From Burkholderiales bacterium Ga0077547 (GTDB lineage: Bacteria; Pseudomonadota; Gammaproteobacteria; Burkholderiales; Burkholderiaceae_C), in the NCBI GenBank assembly GCA_001464195.1, contig LNEY01000029.1, forward strand, positions 51,147 to 115,146: 64,000 nt of DNA, given 5' to 3'. Below are positions 1 through 10,766 of this stretch, one piece after another. The translations under genes and the position numbers were made by a program. The notes under the pieces are model-generated. The model was given only the letters and a program-made list of their open reading frames with translations. It did not search any database and had not been told where the DNA came from. The first letter of the stretch is position 1; every line of letters begins with the position of its first letter.

Positions 1-1971
1 GCGCCCACACCCACGCGGGCACCTGCTGCCGACCGTGTTGCCAAGGCTCCGCCGCCTCCAGCGCCCACTGCGGCGGCCGCTGGCGCCACCGATGACACTT
101 ACCTGGTTCGGCCAGGCGACACCCTGACACGCATCGCATCGCGCACCCGGCAAGGCACGGTGTCGCTCGACCAGACGCTGGTGTCGCTGTACCGCGGCAA
201 CCCTCAGGCATTCATCGGTGAGAACATGAATCGCCTCAAGGCGGGGGCGCTGCTGAAGATTCCATCGGCCGAGGCGGCCGCGACGGTCGATGCCGCAGAG
301 GCCCGGCAACTGATTCAGGCGCAAAGCGCCGATTTCGGCAGCTTCCGCCAGCGGCTCGCCAGTGCAGTGCCAGCCACGGCTGCCGAGGCCCCGGCCCGCA
401 AGGATGCCGGCAAGCTGCGCGCCGAGGTCGACGATCGCAACGACACCGCACCCGCTGCACCGGACAAGTTGACCTTGAGCAAGGGTGCCTCCGCGGCCAA
501 GCCGGGGGCATCGGAAGTCAGCCTGTCCAAGGAAAAGGAAAAGCAGGACGCGGCTGCGCGCGTGGCCGAACTCTCCAAGAGCGTCGAAGAACTGAAGAAA
601 CTGTCTGGCGCGGCGAACGTGGCGGCCGCTCCGGCGCAGCCCCCTTCGGCCGCGACCATGCCCGCGCCTGAGATCCCGGTGGCCGCCATGCCGGCACCCG
701 AGGCACCGAGTGCTGCCGAGGCGCCGCCTGTCGCCGAGGCCAGTGCGCCGGTTGCAGCCGTTGCGCCTCCCGCCGTCATCGCCGCACCCAAACCGGCCAC
801 GGAGCCTGCGCCCACCGAAGAGCCCGGGTTCCTTGATTCCCTGCTCGAGATCAATCCTTTGTATCTGGCGGGCGGTGCGGGCGTGGTGCTGGCCCTGCTG
901 GGCTTCGGGGTTTACCGTGCGCGTCGCGCCAAGCTCGACACGGGCGAGACGTCTTTCCTTGAAAGCCGTCTCCAGCCTGATTCCTTCTTCGGCTCCAGCG
1001 GCGGTCAGCGCATCGACACGCGTGAAGCGGCTGCGGGCGCGCCGTCGTCCATGAGCTACTCGCTGAGCCAGCTCGATGCGATTGGTGATGTCGATCCAGT
1101 GGCCGAAGCCGACGTCTATCTGGCCTACGGCCGAGACCTGCAGGCCGAAGAGATCCTGAAGGAAGCGATGCGCGGCAACCCGGAGCGCTTGGCCATCCGC
1201 ACCAAGTTGCTCGAGGTTTACGCCAAGCGGCGCGACACCAAGGGGTATGAACTGCTGGCCACTCAGCTGTTCTCGTTGACGGGCGGTCAGGGCGAGGATT
1301 GGCAGAAGGCCCAGGAAATGGGCCTCGAGATCGACCCGGAAAACACCCTGTATCAGCCAGGCGGCTTGCCCGAAGTGGCACCCGCACCCGCGGATCCCGC
1401 GGCCAAGCTGGCCGAACTGCTGGGCCCCAGCACCTTGCCGCAATCGGTGTCGCCGACCACCTCCGGTTTTGGCGACTCCTTGTCCGACGAGACGGCACCA
1501 CTGCCCAACAAGCCGGCGCACGACATCGATTTCGATCTCGACCTGAGTGCCGAAAACACCGCGGTTCTGAGCCCGGAAACCGGACCTGCGACGCTGCAGT
1601 CTTTCGATTTCGATGCCGCGCCAACACCTGCTTCTGCACAAGCCTACTTCCCGTCCTCCGCGCCGGCTCCTGCTGGCACGGGCCCAGGGGCGAAGGCCCC
1701 GCTTGATTTCGACATGTCGAGCATCTCGCTGGACCTTGACGCCCCGGCAACGGTGGTTCCGTCTGCTGGCGACAGCATGCCGGCCGAACTGATGGACGAC
1801 GAGCCGGAAGACGACAACGCCGATCCGCTCGCCCGCAAGCTTGAGCTCGCCGAGGAATTCCGCCAGATCGGTGATGCGGAGGGCGCCCGCGACCTGCTGC
1901 AGGAAGTCGCCGCCAAAGCCGAAGGTGCGCTGAAGGTGAAGGCGCAGAACATGTTGAACGACCTCGGTTGA
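1..1971 (+). CDS. fimV: FimV-type peptidoglycan-binding pilus assembly protein, 3' part
   Basis: The reading frame is open from base 1, so the N-terminus lies outside the window. The visible part begins with a LysM-like segment (TYLVRPGDTLTRIA, bases about 100-145) followed by the FimV-typical sequence ending in LKAGALLKIPS. A long Ala/Pro/Glu-rich linker follows, then one membrane segment (about bases 860-915, LYLAGGAGVVLALLGF), a cytoplasmic acidic stretch with TPR-like helices and the short C-terminal FimV domain (ARKLELAEEFRQIGD...). FimV-family proteins link peptidoglycan to type IV pilus assembly and polar organisation; that role is inferred from the family. Its place just before truA is usual in beta- and gammaproteobacteria. 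Confidence 0.9.
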   Translation, partial: APTPTRAPAADRVAKAPPPPAPTAAAAGATDDTYLVRPGDTLTRIASRTRQGTVSLDQTLVSLYRGNPQAFIGENMNRLKAGALLKIPSAEAAATVDAAEARQLIQAQSADFGSFRQRLASAVPATAAEAPARKDAGKLRAEVDDRNDTAPAAPDKLTLSKGASAAKPGASEVSLSKEKEKQDAAARVAELSKSVEELKKLSGAANVAAAPAQPPSAATMPAPEIPVAAMPAPEAPSAAEAPPVAEASAPVAAVAPPAVIAAPKPATEPAPTEEPGFLDSLLEINPLYLAGGAGVVLALLGFGVYRARRAKLDTGETSFLESRLQPDSFFGSSGGQRIDTREAAAGAPSSMSYSLSQLDAIGDVDPVAEADVYLAYGRDLQAEEILKEAMRGNPERLAIRTKLLEVYAKRRDTKGYELLATQLFSLTGGQGEDWQKAQEMGLEIDPENTLYQPGGLPEVAPAPADPAAKLAELLGPSTLPQSVSPTTSGFGDSLSDETAPLPNKPAHDIDFDLDLSAENTAVLSPETGPATLQSFDFDAAPTPASAQAYFPSSAPAPAGTGPGAKAPLDFDMSSISLDLDAPATVVPSAGDSMPAELMDDEPEDDNADPLARKLELAEEFRQIGDAEGARDLLQEVAAKAEGALKVKAQNMLNDLG

Positions 1972-2020
1972 TCGACAAGGCAACAAGCTTCCGACGGGCG
2001 CCTCACCGCAGGTTGCCCCG

Positions 2021-2806
2021 ATGAGCCGGTTGGCATTGGGCGTGGCCTACCGAGGCGGCGCCTACTGCGGCTGGCAGCGGCAGTCCCAGGACGACACGGT
2101 GCAAGCGCGCGTCGAGCAGGCGTTGTCGCAGTTTGCCGATGTGCCGGTGACCGTTACCTGCGCGGGCCGCACTGACACTGGCGTGCACGCGATCAACCAG
2201 GTGATCCACATCGACGCACCGGTTGCGCGTGACGAGGCTTCCTGGGTGCGCGGCACCAACCGCTATCTGCCTGCCGATGTGGCCATTCAATGGTGTCAGC
2301 AGGTCGATGACAGCTTCCATGCGCGCTTCGCCGCCACCGGGCGCCGCTACGCGTATGTGTTGCTCGAGTCGCCGGTCCGGCCCGCGCTAGAGGCCGGATT
2401 GGTTGGCTGGACCTTCCGCCCCTTGGACGGCGATGCGATGCAGCAGGCCGCACAACGGCTGCTTGGCGAGCACGATTTTTCGTCCTTTCGTTCGTCCCAG
2501 TGCCAGGCGGCCTCGCCCGTCAAGCAGATGCGCTCGATCGACATCAGCCGCCGTGGTGCGTACTGGCGGCTCGATTTCCATGCGAGCGCCTTCCTTCATC
2601 ACATGGTGCGCAACATCGTCGGCTGCCTGGTCGCGGTGGGCACGGGAGCCCGGCCGGTGGACTGGATGGCCGAGTTGCTGTTGGCACGCGACCGCGAACG
2701 AGCCGCGCCCACCTTCTCGCCAGACGGGCTGTACTTCGTGGGCCCGGACTACGACGCCCGCTACGCCATCCCCACACGGCCCTCTGCGAGCGACTGGCTG
2801 CCCTGA
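2021..2806 (+). CDS. truA: tRNA pseudouridine(38-40) synthase TruA
   Basis: Converts uridines 38-40 in the anticodon arm of tRNAs to pseudouridine. The 261-residue length fits the family. The catalytic aspartate is D52 in the motif CAGRTDTGVHA, and the C-terminal half carries FLHHMVRNIVG, also typical of TruA. The ATG at 2021 follows fimV by 49 bases; the first residues (MSRLALGVAYRG) match the usual start of the protein. It lies between fimV and the trp genes, a common proteobacterial order. Confidence 0.95.
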   Translation: MSRLALGVAYRGGAYCGWQRQSQDDTVQARVEQALSQFADVPVTVTCAGRTDTGVHAINQVIHIDAPVARDEASWVRGTNRYLPADVAIQWCQQVDDSFHARFAATGRRYAYVLLESPVRPALEAGLVGWTFRPLDGDAMQQAAQRLLGEHDFSSFRSSQCQAASPVKQMRSIDISRRGAYWRLDFHASAFLHHMVRNIVGCLVAVGTGARPVDWMAELLLARDRERAAPTFSPDGLYFVGPDYDARYAIPTRPSASDWLP

Positions 2807-2854
2807 CACTGGTAGGCTCTCAGGCCCGATTCAAAGCGCCGACAGCCACCATCG

Positions 2855-3502
2855 ATGAACGCACGCACCCGCATCAAGATCTGTGGCCTGACCCGCGAGC
2901 AGGACGTTGACGACGCGGTCGATGCGGGGGCAGACGCGATCGGCTTCGTGTTCTATGCCAAGAGCCCCCGCCATGTGGGCGTGGCACGTGCTGCTGAGCT
3001 GGCGCGCCGCTTGCCGCCCTTCGTGACGCCCGTCGGGCTTTTTGTCAACGCCGAGGCCGACCACATCGCGCAGGCGATCGTTGCCATACCGACACTTCTG
3101 CTGCAATTCCACGGCGACGAAATGCCCGCTGCCTGCCAGGCACCGGGCCGCCCCTACCTGCGCGCTGCGCGGATGGCGCCCGGCTTCGATTTGCTAAAAT
3201 TTTCGGCAAGCTACCCGGATGCGCAAGCCATCCTCCTCGACGCCCATGTCGATGGCTACGGTGGCGCTGGAAAGGTGTTCGATTGGTCGCTGATTCCGCG
3301 AGACGTGTCCCATCCCCTCGTTTTGTCTGGTGGGTTGCATGCCGAAAATGTGATCGAAGGGATCCTTCGGGTACGGCCCTGGGCCGTTGACGTGAGTTCC
3401 GGCGTCGAGCTTGCCAAAGGCGTCAAGGACGCTGCGGCGATGCGCCGGTTTTGCGAGCAGGTGCGAGAGGCAGACGCCCGCATCGCCGCGAATGCAACCT
3501 GA
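2855..3502 (+). CDS. trpF: Phosphoribosylanthranilate isomerase TrpF
   Basis: Catalyses the Amadori rearrangement of phosphoribosylanthranilate to CdRP in tryptophan synthesis. The 215-residue TIM-barrel protein starts with IKICGLT, whose cysteine (C10) is the general base, and has LLDAHVDGYGGAGKVFDW, which carries the general-acid aspartate and a phosphate-binding glycine loop. It stands 48 bases after truA and three bases before trpB, so it is probably co-transcribed with trpB and trpA. TrpF as a separate gene, not fused to TrpC, fits betaproteobacteria. Confidence 0.95.
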   Translation: MNARTRIKICGLTREQDVDDAVDAGADAIGFVFYAKSPRHVGVARAAELARRLPPFVTPVGLFVNAEADHIAQAIVAIPTLLLQFHGDEMPAACQAPGRPYLRAARMAPGFDLLKFSASYPDAQAILLDAHVDGYGGAGKVFDWSLIPRDVSHPLVLSGGLHAENVIEGILRVRPWAVDVSSGVELAKGVKDAAAMRRFCEQVREADARIAANAT

Positions 3503-3505
3503 AGA

Positions 3506-4828
3506 GTGACCAAAATGCTTGCCACCCCGTTCGATTACCACCAGCCCGACGCGACTGGCCACTTCGGCCCGTATGGCGGCACCTTCGTCGCCGAAACGCT
3601 GATTCACGCGCTCGACGAGCTGAAGGAGGCCTATGCGGTGGCCCAGGCCGATCCGGCATTCATGGCCGAATTCCGGAGCGAGCTCGCTCACTTCGTGGGC
3701 CGCCCCAGCCCGCTTTATCACGCGGCGCGCATCAGCCGCGAGTTAGGTGGCGCGCAGATCTACCTGAAGCGCGAAGACCTGAACCACACCGGGGCCCACA
3801 AGATCAACAACACCATCGGCCAGGCCATGCTCGCGCGTCGCATGGGCAAGCCGAGGGTGATTGCGGAAACGGGCGCAGGCCAGCACGGGGTGGCCACCGC
3901 GACCATCTGCGCGCGCTACGGCCTGGAGTGCGTGGTCTACATGGGCAGCGAGGACGTCAAGCGCCAGTCGCCCAACGTGTACCGGATGAACCTGCTCGGC
4001 GCCAGGGTGGTGCCGGTGGAGTCCGGCAGCAAGACCTTGAAGGATGCGCTCAACGAGGCGCTGCGAGACTGGGTCACCAATGTCGAGAACACCTTCTACA
4101 TCATCGGCACCGTCGCTGGCCCGCACCCATACCCGATGATGGTGCGTGATTTCCAGCGCGTCATCGGCGACGAATGCCTGGTGCAGATGCCCGAGATGAT
4201 CGGCCGGCAGCCTGATGCGGTCATCGCCTGCGTGGGCGGTGGCAGCAACGCGATGGGCATCTTCTATCCCTACATTGAGCACAGCGGCACACGCTTGATC
4301 GGTGTTGAAGCTGCGGGGCACGGCATCGAAACCGGTCGCCATGCCGCGTCGCTGTCGGCTGGCTCGCCGGGCGTGCTGCACGGCAACCGCACGTATCTGC
4401 TGCAGGACGACAACGGCCAGATCATCGAGACCCATTCGGTGTCTGCAGGCCTCGACTACCCCGGCGTCGGCCCCGAGCACGCTTACTTGAAGGACATCGG
4501 CCGTGCCGAATATGTCGGCATCACTGACGACGAAGCCATGGCGGCGTTTCACGTGCTTTGCCGCACCGAAGGCATCATCCCGGCGCTCGAATCGAGCCAT
4601 GCGCTGGCGTATGCGATGAAGATCGCACCGACCATGCGCCAGGACCAGAGCTTGCTGGTGAACCTCTCGGGTCGCGGCGACAAGGACATCGGCACGGTGG
4701 CCGACCTGTCGGGCGCGAACTTCTACTGCCGCCCGTCTTGCCGTGGCGAAACGGTCAAGAGCGGTGCCGCGCCGGTCAAGGTCCCCGAATCTGCGAAGGC
4801 CGCAGCCATCGTGAAAGAACAGAGATGA
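3506..4828 (+). CDS. trpB: Tryptophan synthase beta chain
   Basis: Condenses indole with serine to tryptophan using pyridoxal phosphate. The PLP lysine is K99 in [11 protein letters not shown]; the phosphate-binding glycine run ([10 protein letters not shown]) and the C-terminal HALAYA and LSGRGDKD segments are present. The frame gives 440 residues, somewhat longer than the usual ~400, with a divergent tail (about 25 residues) after the conserved region. The first codons read MTKML; ATG codons at 3506 and 3515 are both possible. The stop overlaps the trpA start (ATGA), indicating translational coupling of the two subunits. Confidence 0.96.
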   Translation: MTKMLATPFDYHQPDATGHFGPYGGTFVAETLIHALDELKEAYAVAQADPAFMAEFRSELAHFVGRPSPLYHAARISRELGGAQIYLKREDLNHTGAHKINNTIGQAMLARRMGKPRVIAETGAGQHGVATATICARYGLECVVYMGSEDVKRQSPNVYRMNLLGARVVPVESGSKTLKDALNEALRDWVTNVENTFYIIGTVAGPHPYPMMVRDFQRVIGDECLVQMPEMIGRQPDAVIACVGGGSNAMGIFYPYIEHSGTRLIGVEAAGHGIETGRHAASLSAGSPGVLHGNRTYLLQDDNGQIIETHSVSAGLDYPGVGPEHAYLKDIGRAEYVGITDDEAMAAFHVLCRTEGIIPALESSHALAYAMKIAPTMRQDQSLLVNLSGRGDKDIGTVADLSGANFYCRPSCRGETVKSGAAPVKVPESAKAAAIVKEQR

Positions 4829-5640
4829 GCCGCATCGCTGCCACCTTCGAGGCTCTGCAGCGCGATCGGCGCAAGGCGCTGATCCCCTTCATCCACGCGG
4901 GCGACCCCCACGCCGAGAGTACCGTGGACATCCTGTGCGCGATGGCTGATGCCGGCGCCGACGTCATCGAACTCGGCGTGCCGTTTTCCGATCCGATGGC
5001 CGACGGCCCGGTGATCCAGAAGGCCGCCGAGCGCGCGCTGGCCAAGGGCATCGGCATGCCGCAGGTACTGGACTACGTGCGCCGTTTCCGCGAGCGCAAC
5101 AGCACGACGCCGGTTGTGCTGATGGGCTATGCGAATCCGGTTGAGCGCTACGGTGTCGACCGATTTGTGGCCGACGCCAAGGCAGCGGGTGTCGATGGCG
5201 TGCTGGTCGTCGACTACCCGCCCGAAGAATGCGAGGTGTTCGCTCGCACGTTGCACAGCCACCAGCTGGACCCGATCTTCCTGCTGGCGCCCACCTCGAC
5301 CGCGCAACGCATGAAGGACGTCGGCCGCATCGCGAGCGGCTATGTCTACTACGTGTCGCTGAAAGGCGTGACCGGTGCGGGCCACCTCGATATCAGTGCT
5401 GTGGCTGACATGCTGCCGCGCATCCGCGAGCATGTGCACGTGCCGGTCGGCGTCGGCTTTGGCATCCGCGACGCCGCCTCGGCCAAGGCGGTGGCCTCGG
5501 TGTCCGATGCGGTTGTGATCGGCTCGGCGCTGGTGCAACTGCTCGAACACGAAGCCCCCGACCGTGCGCCCGCAGCGGCGGCTCGTTTCATCGCTGACAT
5601 CCGAACTGCACTCGACACCCTGACAGGAGAACGCCCATGA
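4825..5640 (+). CDS. trpA: Tryptophan synthase alpha chain
   Basis: Cleaves indole-3-glycerol phosphate to indole, which is channelled to TrpB. The 271-residue protein has both catalytic residues at the classical positions, E49 ([11 protein letters not shown]) and D60 (MADGPV). The frame is open upstream to 4558, but that part lies inside trpB; the ATG at 4825, overlapping the trpB stop by four bases, gives the canonical N-terminus [11 protein letters not shown]. Its own stop overlaps the accD start in the same ATGA manner, extending the coupled operon trpF-trpB-trpA-accD. Confidence 0.96.
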   Translation: MSRIAATFEALQRDRRKALIPFIHAGDPHAESTVDILCAMADAGADVIELGVPFSDPMADGPVIQKAAERALAKGIGMPQVLDYVRRFRERNSTTPVVLMGYANPVERYGVDRFVADAKAAGVDGVLVVDYPPEECEVFARTLHSHQLDPIFLLAPTSTAQRMKDVGRIASGYVYYVSLKGVTGAGHLDISAVADMLPRIREHVHVPVGVGFGIRDAASAKAVASVSDAVVIGSALVQLLEHEAPDRAPAAAARFIADIRTALDTLTGERP

Positions 5641-6509
5641 GCTGGCTCGAAAAACTGTTGCCGTCGAAGATCCAACCGACAGACCCCAATGAACGCCGCT
5701 CGGTGCCCGAGGGCCTGTGGGTCAAGTGCCCCTCGTGCGAGACGGTGCTCTACAAGACCGACCTTGAGCAGAACATCAACGTCTGCCCGAAGTGCACCCA
5801 CCATCACCGCATTGGCGCGCGGCCGCGGCTTGATGCGTTTCTCGATCCCGAGGGTCGCTACGAGATCGGGCAGGAAGTGGTGCCTGTCGACGCGCTGAAA
5901 TTCAGGGACAGCAAGAAGTACCCCGAGCGGCTCAAGGAAGCGCTCGAAGCGACCGGCGAAACCGATGCGCTGGTGGTGATGGGTGGCGCCATCCACAGCA
6001 TCCCGGTGGTCGCTGCCTGCTTCGAGTTCCAGTTCATGGGTGGCTCGATGGGTTCGGTGGTGGGCGAGCGTTTCGTGCGCGGCGTCGAGACCGCCGTCGA
6101 ACAGAAGACACCGTTCATCAGCTTCACGGCCACTGGCGGCGCCCGCATGCAGGAAGGGCTGCTGAGCCTGATGCAGATGGCCAAGACCAATGCCGCACTG
6201 ACCCGCCTGGCCAAGGCGAAGCTGCCTTACATCAGCGTGCTGACCGACCCGACCATGGGAGGCGTGTCCGCAAGCTTTGCCTTCATGGGCGATGTGGTCA
6301 TCGCCGAGCCGAAGGCGCTGATCGGTTTTGCCGGTCCGCGCGTGATCGAGAACACCGTGCGCGAAAAGCTGCCCGAAGGCTTCCAGCGTGCCGAGTTCTT
6401 GCTGCACACCGGTGCGATTGACATGATCGTCGATCGGCGCGAACTGCGTGGCTCGATCGCCAAGCTGATCGCCATGCTGCAGCGCCAGAGCGCCGACGCG
6501 ATCGCCTGA
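5637..6509 (+). CDS. accD: Acetyl-CoA carboxylase carboxyltransferase subunit beta
   Basis: Together with AccA it transfers the carboxyl group from carboxybiotin to acetyl-CoA, giving malonyl-CoA for fatty acid synthesis. The 290-residue protein has the N-terminal zinc ribbon with C31-x2-C34 and C50-x2-C53 and the crotonase-like core ([32 protein letters not shown]). The start overlaps trpA. The trpA-accD-folC order is common in proteobacteria. Confidence 0.96.
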   Translation: MSWLEKLLPSKIQPTDPNERRSVPEGLWVKCPSCETVLYKTDLEQNINVCPKCTHHHRIGARPRLDAFLDPEGRYEIGQEVVPVDALKFRDSKKYPERLKEALEATGETDALVVMGGAIHSIPVVAACFEFQFMGGSMGSVVGERFVRGVETAVEQKTPFISFTATGGARMQEGLLSLMQMAKTNAALTRLAKAKLPYISVLTDPTMGGVSASFAFMGDVVIAEPKALIGFAGPRVIENTVREKLPEGFQRAEFLLHTGAIDMIVDRRELRGSIAKLIAMLQRQSADAIA

Positions 6510-6533
6510 CGCCAGTCGCGGGCCACGACGCGT

Positions 6534-7850
6534 TTGTCTTCTTTGCCCACCACGCTGGCCGGTTGGCTGGCCCGCTGCGAACAGCTGCACCCGAAAGAAA
6601 TCGACATGGGCTTGCGCCGTGTCGAGCAGGTGCGTGCGCGCCTGGACTTGAGGTTTGGCGCGCCGCTGATCCTGGTGGCCGGCACCAACGGCAAAGGCTC
6701 GACCTGCGCCATGCTCGAGTCGATCGCGCTGCGCGCGGGCTACCGCGTCGGCCTGTACTCGAAGCCGCACCTGGTGCATTTCGAGGAGCGCTGCCGCATC
6801 AACGGCGAGATGGTGCGTGCTGGGGATCTGCTGCCGCACTTCGAGGCGGTCGAGCAGGCCCGCGGCGAGGTCGCCCTGACCTACTTCGAGTTCACGACAC
6901 TGGCCATCGCGCGCTTGCTGTCGCAGGCGCCACTGGATCTGGTGATCCTGGAGGTCGGCCTCGGCGGCCGGCTCGATGCGGTCAATGTCTTCGACGCCGA
7001 CTGTGCGGTGATCACCAGCATCGACCTCGATCATGTCGAATACCTCGGCCCGGACCGCGAGTCCATCGGGCGTGAGAAGGCCGGGATCATGCGCGCGGGC
7101 CGGCCTGTCGTCGTCAGCGATCCAGTGCCGCCACAAAGCATGATCGACCACGCCAGTGCGCTGGGTGCCGATCTGCGTCGATTCGGCGTCGACTTCAACC
7201 ATTCGGGCGACCAGCAGCAGTGGGCCTGGGCCGGACGGCGCAAGCGCTACAACGGTCTGGCGTACCCCGGCTTGCGCGGCGCCAACCAGCTGATCAATGC
7301 GTCGGGCGCGCTGGCGGCCTTCGAAGCGCTGGCGGATCGACTGCCGATCACGGCACAGGCGGTGCGCCAGGGATTTGCGATGCTCGATTTGCCCGGGCGC
7401 TTTCAGATCGTTCCCGGCCAGCCCACGCTGGTGCTCGATGTCGCACACAACCCGCACGCGGTGGCGGCGCTCGCACAGAACCTTGATCGCATGGGCTTCC
7501 ATCCGCGTACCCATGCGGTGTTTGGCGCGATGCACGACAAGGACCTGAGCGCGATCATCCAGCGCATGGCGCCATTGGTCGATTCGTGGTGCTTCACCGA
7601 CCTGCCGACCGCGCGCGCCGCGACGGCAAGCCAGCTGCAAGCGTTGTTCGAATCGCTGGCGCCCACATTGAAAAAGCCGGGTGCGGAAGCGGTCGTATTG
7701 TCGACGCATCATGACCCGCAAGCCGCACTGCAGCACGCGCTGGCGGGTGCCGACCCGGCCGATAGAATCGTCGTGTTCGGGTCGTTCCTCACCGTGGGCG
7801 GCGTCCTTCAACATGGTCTGCCCCGGCTGGGCAGTTCGCACAGCGTCTGA
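6534..7850 (+). CDS. folC: Bifunctional dihydrofolate/folylpolyglutamate synthase
   Basis: Adds glutamate to dihydropteroate and to reduced folates. The 438-residue Mur-ligase-type protein has the P-loop VAGTNGKGST (about residues 48-57), the downstream FEFTTLAIA and LEVGLGGRLDAVN segments, and VLDVAHNPHA in the C-terminal domain. No ATG is available before base 6606, which would cut the conserved N-terminus, so the start is taken as TTG at 6534 (MSSLPTTLAGWL); no strong ribosome binding site is seen. It lies 24 bases after accD. Confidence 0.92.
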   Translation: MSSLPTTLAGWLARCEQLHPKEIDMGLRRVEQVRARLDLRFGAPLILVAGTNGKGSTCAMLESIALRAGYRVGLYSKPHLVHFEERCRINGEMVRAGDLLPHFEAVEQARGEVALTYFEFTTLAIARLLSQAPLDLVILEVGLGGRLDAVNVFDADCAVITSIDLDHVEYLGPDRESIGREKAGIMRAGRPVVVSDPVPPQSMIDHASALGADLRRFGVDFNHSGDQQQWAWAGRRKRYNGLAYPGLRGANQLINASGALAAFEALADRLPITAQAVRQGFAMLDLPGRFQIVPGQPTLVLDVAHNPHAVAALAQNLDRMGFHPRTHAVFGAMHDKDLSAIIQRMAPLVDSWCFTDLPTARAATASQLQALFESLAPTLKKPGAEAVVLSTHHDPQAALQHALAGADPADRIVVFGSFLTVGGVLQHGLPRLGSSHSV

Positions 7851-7864
7851 CCGTACTCCCACCG

Positions 7865-8614
7865 ATGGCCCTGCCCGAATTCCTCAAGCGCAAGCCTCCC
7901 AGCGATGCCGGCTCTGTCAACTCCGGACGACCTGCGGGCTCGCTCGATGCGGTCGAGAAGGTACGTACACGCACTCGTCAGCGTCTGATCGGCGCGGTGC
8001 TGCTGTTGACCTTGGGGGTGATTGGCTTTCCGCTGTTGTTTGAGTCGCAGCCGCGGCCGATCCCGGTGGATATTCCGATCGAGATCCCGAAAGCCGATGG
8101 CGTACCTGCGCTGGTGCTGCCCGCACCGCGCTCTGGCGCGGTGGCGACACCGGAGTCCACGGTGGCCTCGGGTGTGGTGACCCGCGATGTGCCCTCGGAA
8201 CCCATGCCTGCTGCAGAGGCGGCGGCTTCGATTCCGGAGGCACTTCCCGCGTCAGCTGCGGGCACTGCCAGCGACCCGCCTGCTGTACCCGTTGCGGCGG
8301 CGGCTCCCGCAAAAGCCTCCACGGCTGTCGAGCCAGTCGCCTCCGGCGCGACGTCGCCGAAGGCCGCATCGGCCGCCGACGGTGCTGCTCGCTTTGTCGT
8401 CCAGGTGGGGGCGTTTGCCGACCCGGCATCGGCGCGCGAGGTGCGCCTGAAGATGGAAAAGCTGGGCCTGAAAACCTACACCCAGGTGGCGGAAACCGCC
8501 GCTGGCAAGCGCATCCGCGTGCGCCTGGGGCCGTTTGCAACCCGTGCCGAGGCTGACAAGGCACAGGCCAAGTCCAAAGAAGCAGGCATCGCGGCGGTGG
8601 TGCTGGCGCTTTGA
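7865..8614 (+). CDS. dedD: SPOR-domain cell division protein (DedD-like)
   Basis: A bitopic inner-membrane protein: basic cytoplasmic start, one membrane helix (about residues 40-58, LIGAVLLLTLGVIGFPLLF), a Pro/Ala-rich periplasmic linker, and a C-terminal SPOR domain (about residues 173-249, FVVQVGAFADPASAREVRLKM...). SPOR domains bind septal peptidoglycan stripped of stem peptides. The folC-SPOR-cvpA-purF order is the usual location of DedD, which supports the name. Sequence outside the SPOR domain is low in complexity, so the symbol rests partly on context. Confidence 0.85.
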   Translation: MALPEFLKRKPPSDAGSVNSGRPAGSLDAVEKVRTRTRQRLIGAVLLLTLGVIGFPLLFESQPRPIPVDIPIEIPKADGVPALVLPAPRSGAVATPESTVASGVVTRDVPSEPMPAAEAAASIPEALPASAAGTASDPPAVPVAAAAPAKASTAVEPVASGATSPKAASAADGAARFVVQVGAFADPASAREVRLKMEKLGLKTYTQVAETAAGKRIRVRLGPFATRAEADKAQAKSKEAGIAAVVLAL

Positions 8615-8663
8615 ACCTTGACCTGCAGTGGCTGTCCACTCGGGCGGTCCAACACTGGGCGCA

Positions 8664-9164
8664 ATGACCGGATCCTGGAACGCTGTCGACCTCGCGATGC
8701 TGGCCGTGCTGCTGCTGTCGATGGCAGTGGGGGCCTGGCGTGGTCTGGCTTTCGAGTTGATGTCGCTGTTGGGCTGGTTAGCCGCGTACCTGGCCGCGCA
8801 GTGGTTCCATACTGCCGTCGCGCCCTTTGTGCCGATTGGTACACCCGGGTCGGCTTTGAACCATGCGGCGGCCTTTGCGCTGACCTTCATCGCTGCGCTG
8901 ATCGTCTGGGGTCTCCTCGCGCGGCTGTTGAAAATGCTGATTCACGCCACACCTCTGAGTGGTGTCGATCGCCTGCTGGGAGCGGCATTTGGCGTTTTGC
9001 GCGGCGGGATTCTGCTGCTGGCCGTGGCGGCCGTGGTCACGCGCACGCCGTGGACTGAGACACCAACCTGGCAACACTCCATGGGCGCTGCGTGGCTGAA
9101 AGTCGTGATCACCGGGTTGAAGCCGGCGTTGCCGGCGAGCATCGCTGATCAACTTCGGCTCTGA
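8664..9164 (+). CDS. cvpA: CvpA family inner-membrane protein
   Basis: A 166-residue protein with four predicted membrane helices and the family start WNAVDLAMLAVLLLSMAVGAWRG. The frame extends upstream to a GTG at 8628, but the ATG at 8664 gives the family-typical N-terminus. CvpA was first linked to colicin V production and is implicated in envelope and purine-related stress; its exact biochemical role is not settled. It lies 78 bases before purF, the classical cvpA-purF pair. Confidence 0.88.
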   Translation: MTGSWNAVDLAMLAVLLLSMAVGAWRGLAFELMSLLGWLAAYLAAQWFHTAVAPFVPIGTPGSALNHAAAFALTFIAALIVWGLLARLLKMLIHATPLSGVDRLLGAAFGVLRGGILLLAVAAVVTRTPWTETPTWQHSMGAAWLKVVITGLKPALPASIADQLRL

Positions 9165-9242
9165 GGAGGCTCCGACCCCCGACAATCGGGGTGTATCGAT
9201 TCGGCCTTCGGCCGCAAAGCAGTTTGAACCGGGAGTGTTTTC

Positions 9243-10766
9243 ATGTGCGGCATCGTCGGGGTGATCTCTAAGGCGCCGGTCAACCAGTTGATTTACGACG
9301 CCTTGCTGCTGCTGCAGCACCGCGGGCAGGACGCCGCCGGCATCGTCACGATGCAGGACTCGCGCTGCTTCATGCACAAGGCGCGCGGCATGGTGCGCGA
9401 CGTGTTCCGTACCCGCAACATGCGCGCGCTGCCGGGCACCGTCGGCCTGGGCCAGGTTCGTTACCCGACCGCTGGCAACGCCTACAGCGAGGAAGAGGCG
9501 CAGCCTTTCTACGTGAATGCACCGTTCGGCATTGTGCTGGTGCACAACGGCAACCTCACCAATGCGCAGGCGTTGAAGCACGAGCTGGCGACCGTCGATC
9601 GTCGGCACATCAACACCGACAGCGACACCGAGGTGCTGATCAACGTGTTGGCCCATGAGTTGGCGTCTGCGGCACGCGACCAGCCCTTGTCGCCCGAGAT
9701 CGTCTTCAAGGCGGTGGCGGCGGTGCACAAGCGCATCAAAGGCTCGTACGCCGTGGTGGCGCTGATTGCCGGCTTCGGCTTGCTGGCGTTTCGCGACCCG
9801 TTCGGCATCCGCCCGCTGTGTTTCGGCGAGGGCGACACACCCGAAGGCCGGCAGGTGATGGTGGCCAGTGAGTCCGTGGCGCTCGAGGGCACCGGCCATG
9901 TGATGACACGCGATGTAGCCCCCGGCGAGGCCATCTTCATCACGTCCGACGGGCAAGTCTTTTCCAAGCAATGCGCCGAGAACCCGAGCCTGCACCCGTG
10001 CATGTTCGAGTACGTCTACCTGGCGCGGCCCGACTCGATCATGGACGGCATCTCGGTCTACCAGGCGCGGCTCAACATGGGCGAAACCTTGGCGCAGCGG
10101 CTGATCTCGACCATGCCGCCGAGTGACATCGATGTGGTGATCCCGATTCCCGAATCCAGTCGGCCATCGGCGATGCAGCTCGCGCAGAAAATCGGCAAGC
10201 CCTACCGCGAAGGCTTCGTCAAGAACCGCTATGTGGGCCGCACCTTCATCATGCCGGGGCAGGGTGTGCGCAAGAAGTCCGTGCGTCAGAAGCTGAATGC
10301 GATCGGCGTCGAATTCAAGGACCGCAATGTGCTGCTGGTCGACGACTCGATCGTGCGCGGCACCACTTCGAAGGAAATCGTTCAGATGGCTCGCGAGGCC
10401 GGCGCGCGCAAGGTGTACATGGCCTCGGCAGCGCCGCCCGTGCGATTCCCGAATGTGTACGGCATCGACATGCCAACCAACAGCGAGCTGATCGCGCACA
10501 ACCGCAGCATCGAGGAGATCCGTCAGTTCATCGGCGCCGACGCGCTCATCTACCAGGACGTCAACGCGATGAAGCGGGTGGTCGGTGCACTCAATCCGCT
10601 GGTGGGTGGCTTCGAGGCCTCGTGCTTCGATGGTCAATACATCACCGGTGATATCTCGGCCGCTGACTTCGATGCGATCGCCACGCAGCGCCGCTCGCAA
10701 GGCGAAGAAGACGAGTCCCATGCACGCTCGCGTCTCGCATTGCAAAGCGCTGCGGAGCAGGCCTGA
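9243..10766 (+). CDS. purF: Amidophosphoribosyltransferase
   Basis: Catalyses the first committed step of purine synthesis, transferring glutamine-derived ammonia to PRPP. The glutaminase nucleophile is C2 (MCGIVGVI), with no propeptide, as in the E. coli-type enzyme. The PRPP-binding loop [17 protein letters not shown] lies near residue 362. The protein has 507 residues, a normal length. The stop TGA shares its last base with the ATG of metZ. Confidence 0.97.
   Translation: MCGIVGVISKAPVNQLIYDALLLLQHRGQDAAGIVTMQDSRCFMHKARGMVRDVFRTRNMRALPGTVGLGQVRYPTAGNAYSEEEAQPFYVNAPFGIVLVHNGNLTNAQALKHELATVDRRHINTDSDTEVLINVLAHELASAARDQPLSPEIVFKAVAAVHKRIKGSYAVVALIAGFGLLAFRDPFGIRPLCFGEGDTPEGRQVMVASESVALEGTGHVMTRDVAPGEAIFITSDGQVFSKQCAENPSLHPCMFEYVYLARPDSIMDGISVYQARLNMGETLAQRLISTMPPSDIDVVIPIPESSRPSAMQLAQKIGKPYREGFVKNRYVGRTFIMPGQGVRKKSVRQKLNAIGVEFKDRNVLLVDDSIVRGTTSKEIVQMAREAGARKVYMASAAPPVRFPNVYGIDMPTNSELIAHNRSIEEIRQFIGADALIYQDVNAMKRVVGALNPLVGGFEASCFDGQYITGDISAADFDAIATQRRSQGEEDESHARSRLALQSAAEQA

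Noticed and set aside
5349..7862. A long minus-strand frame opposite trpA, accD and folC
   Set aside because: Antisense to three clear genes, no motifs, and composition of a shadow frame.
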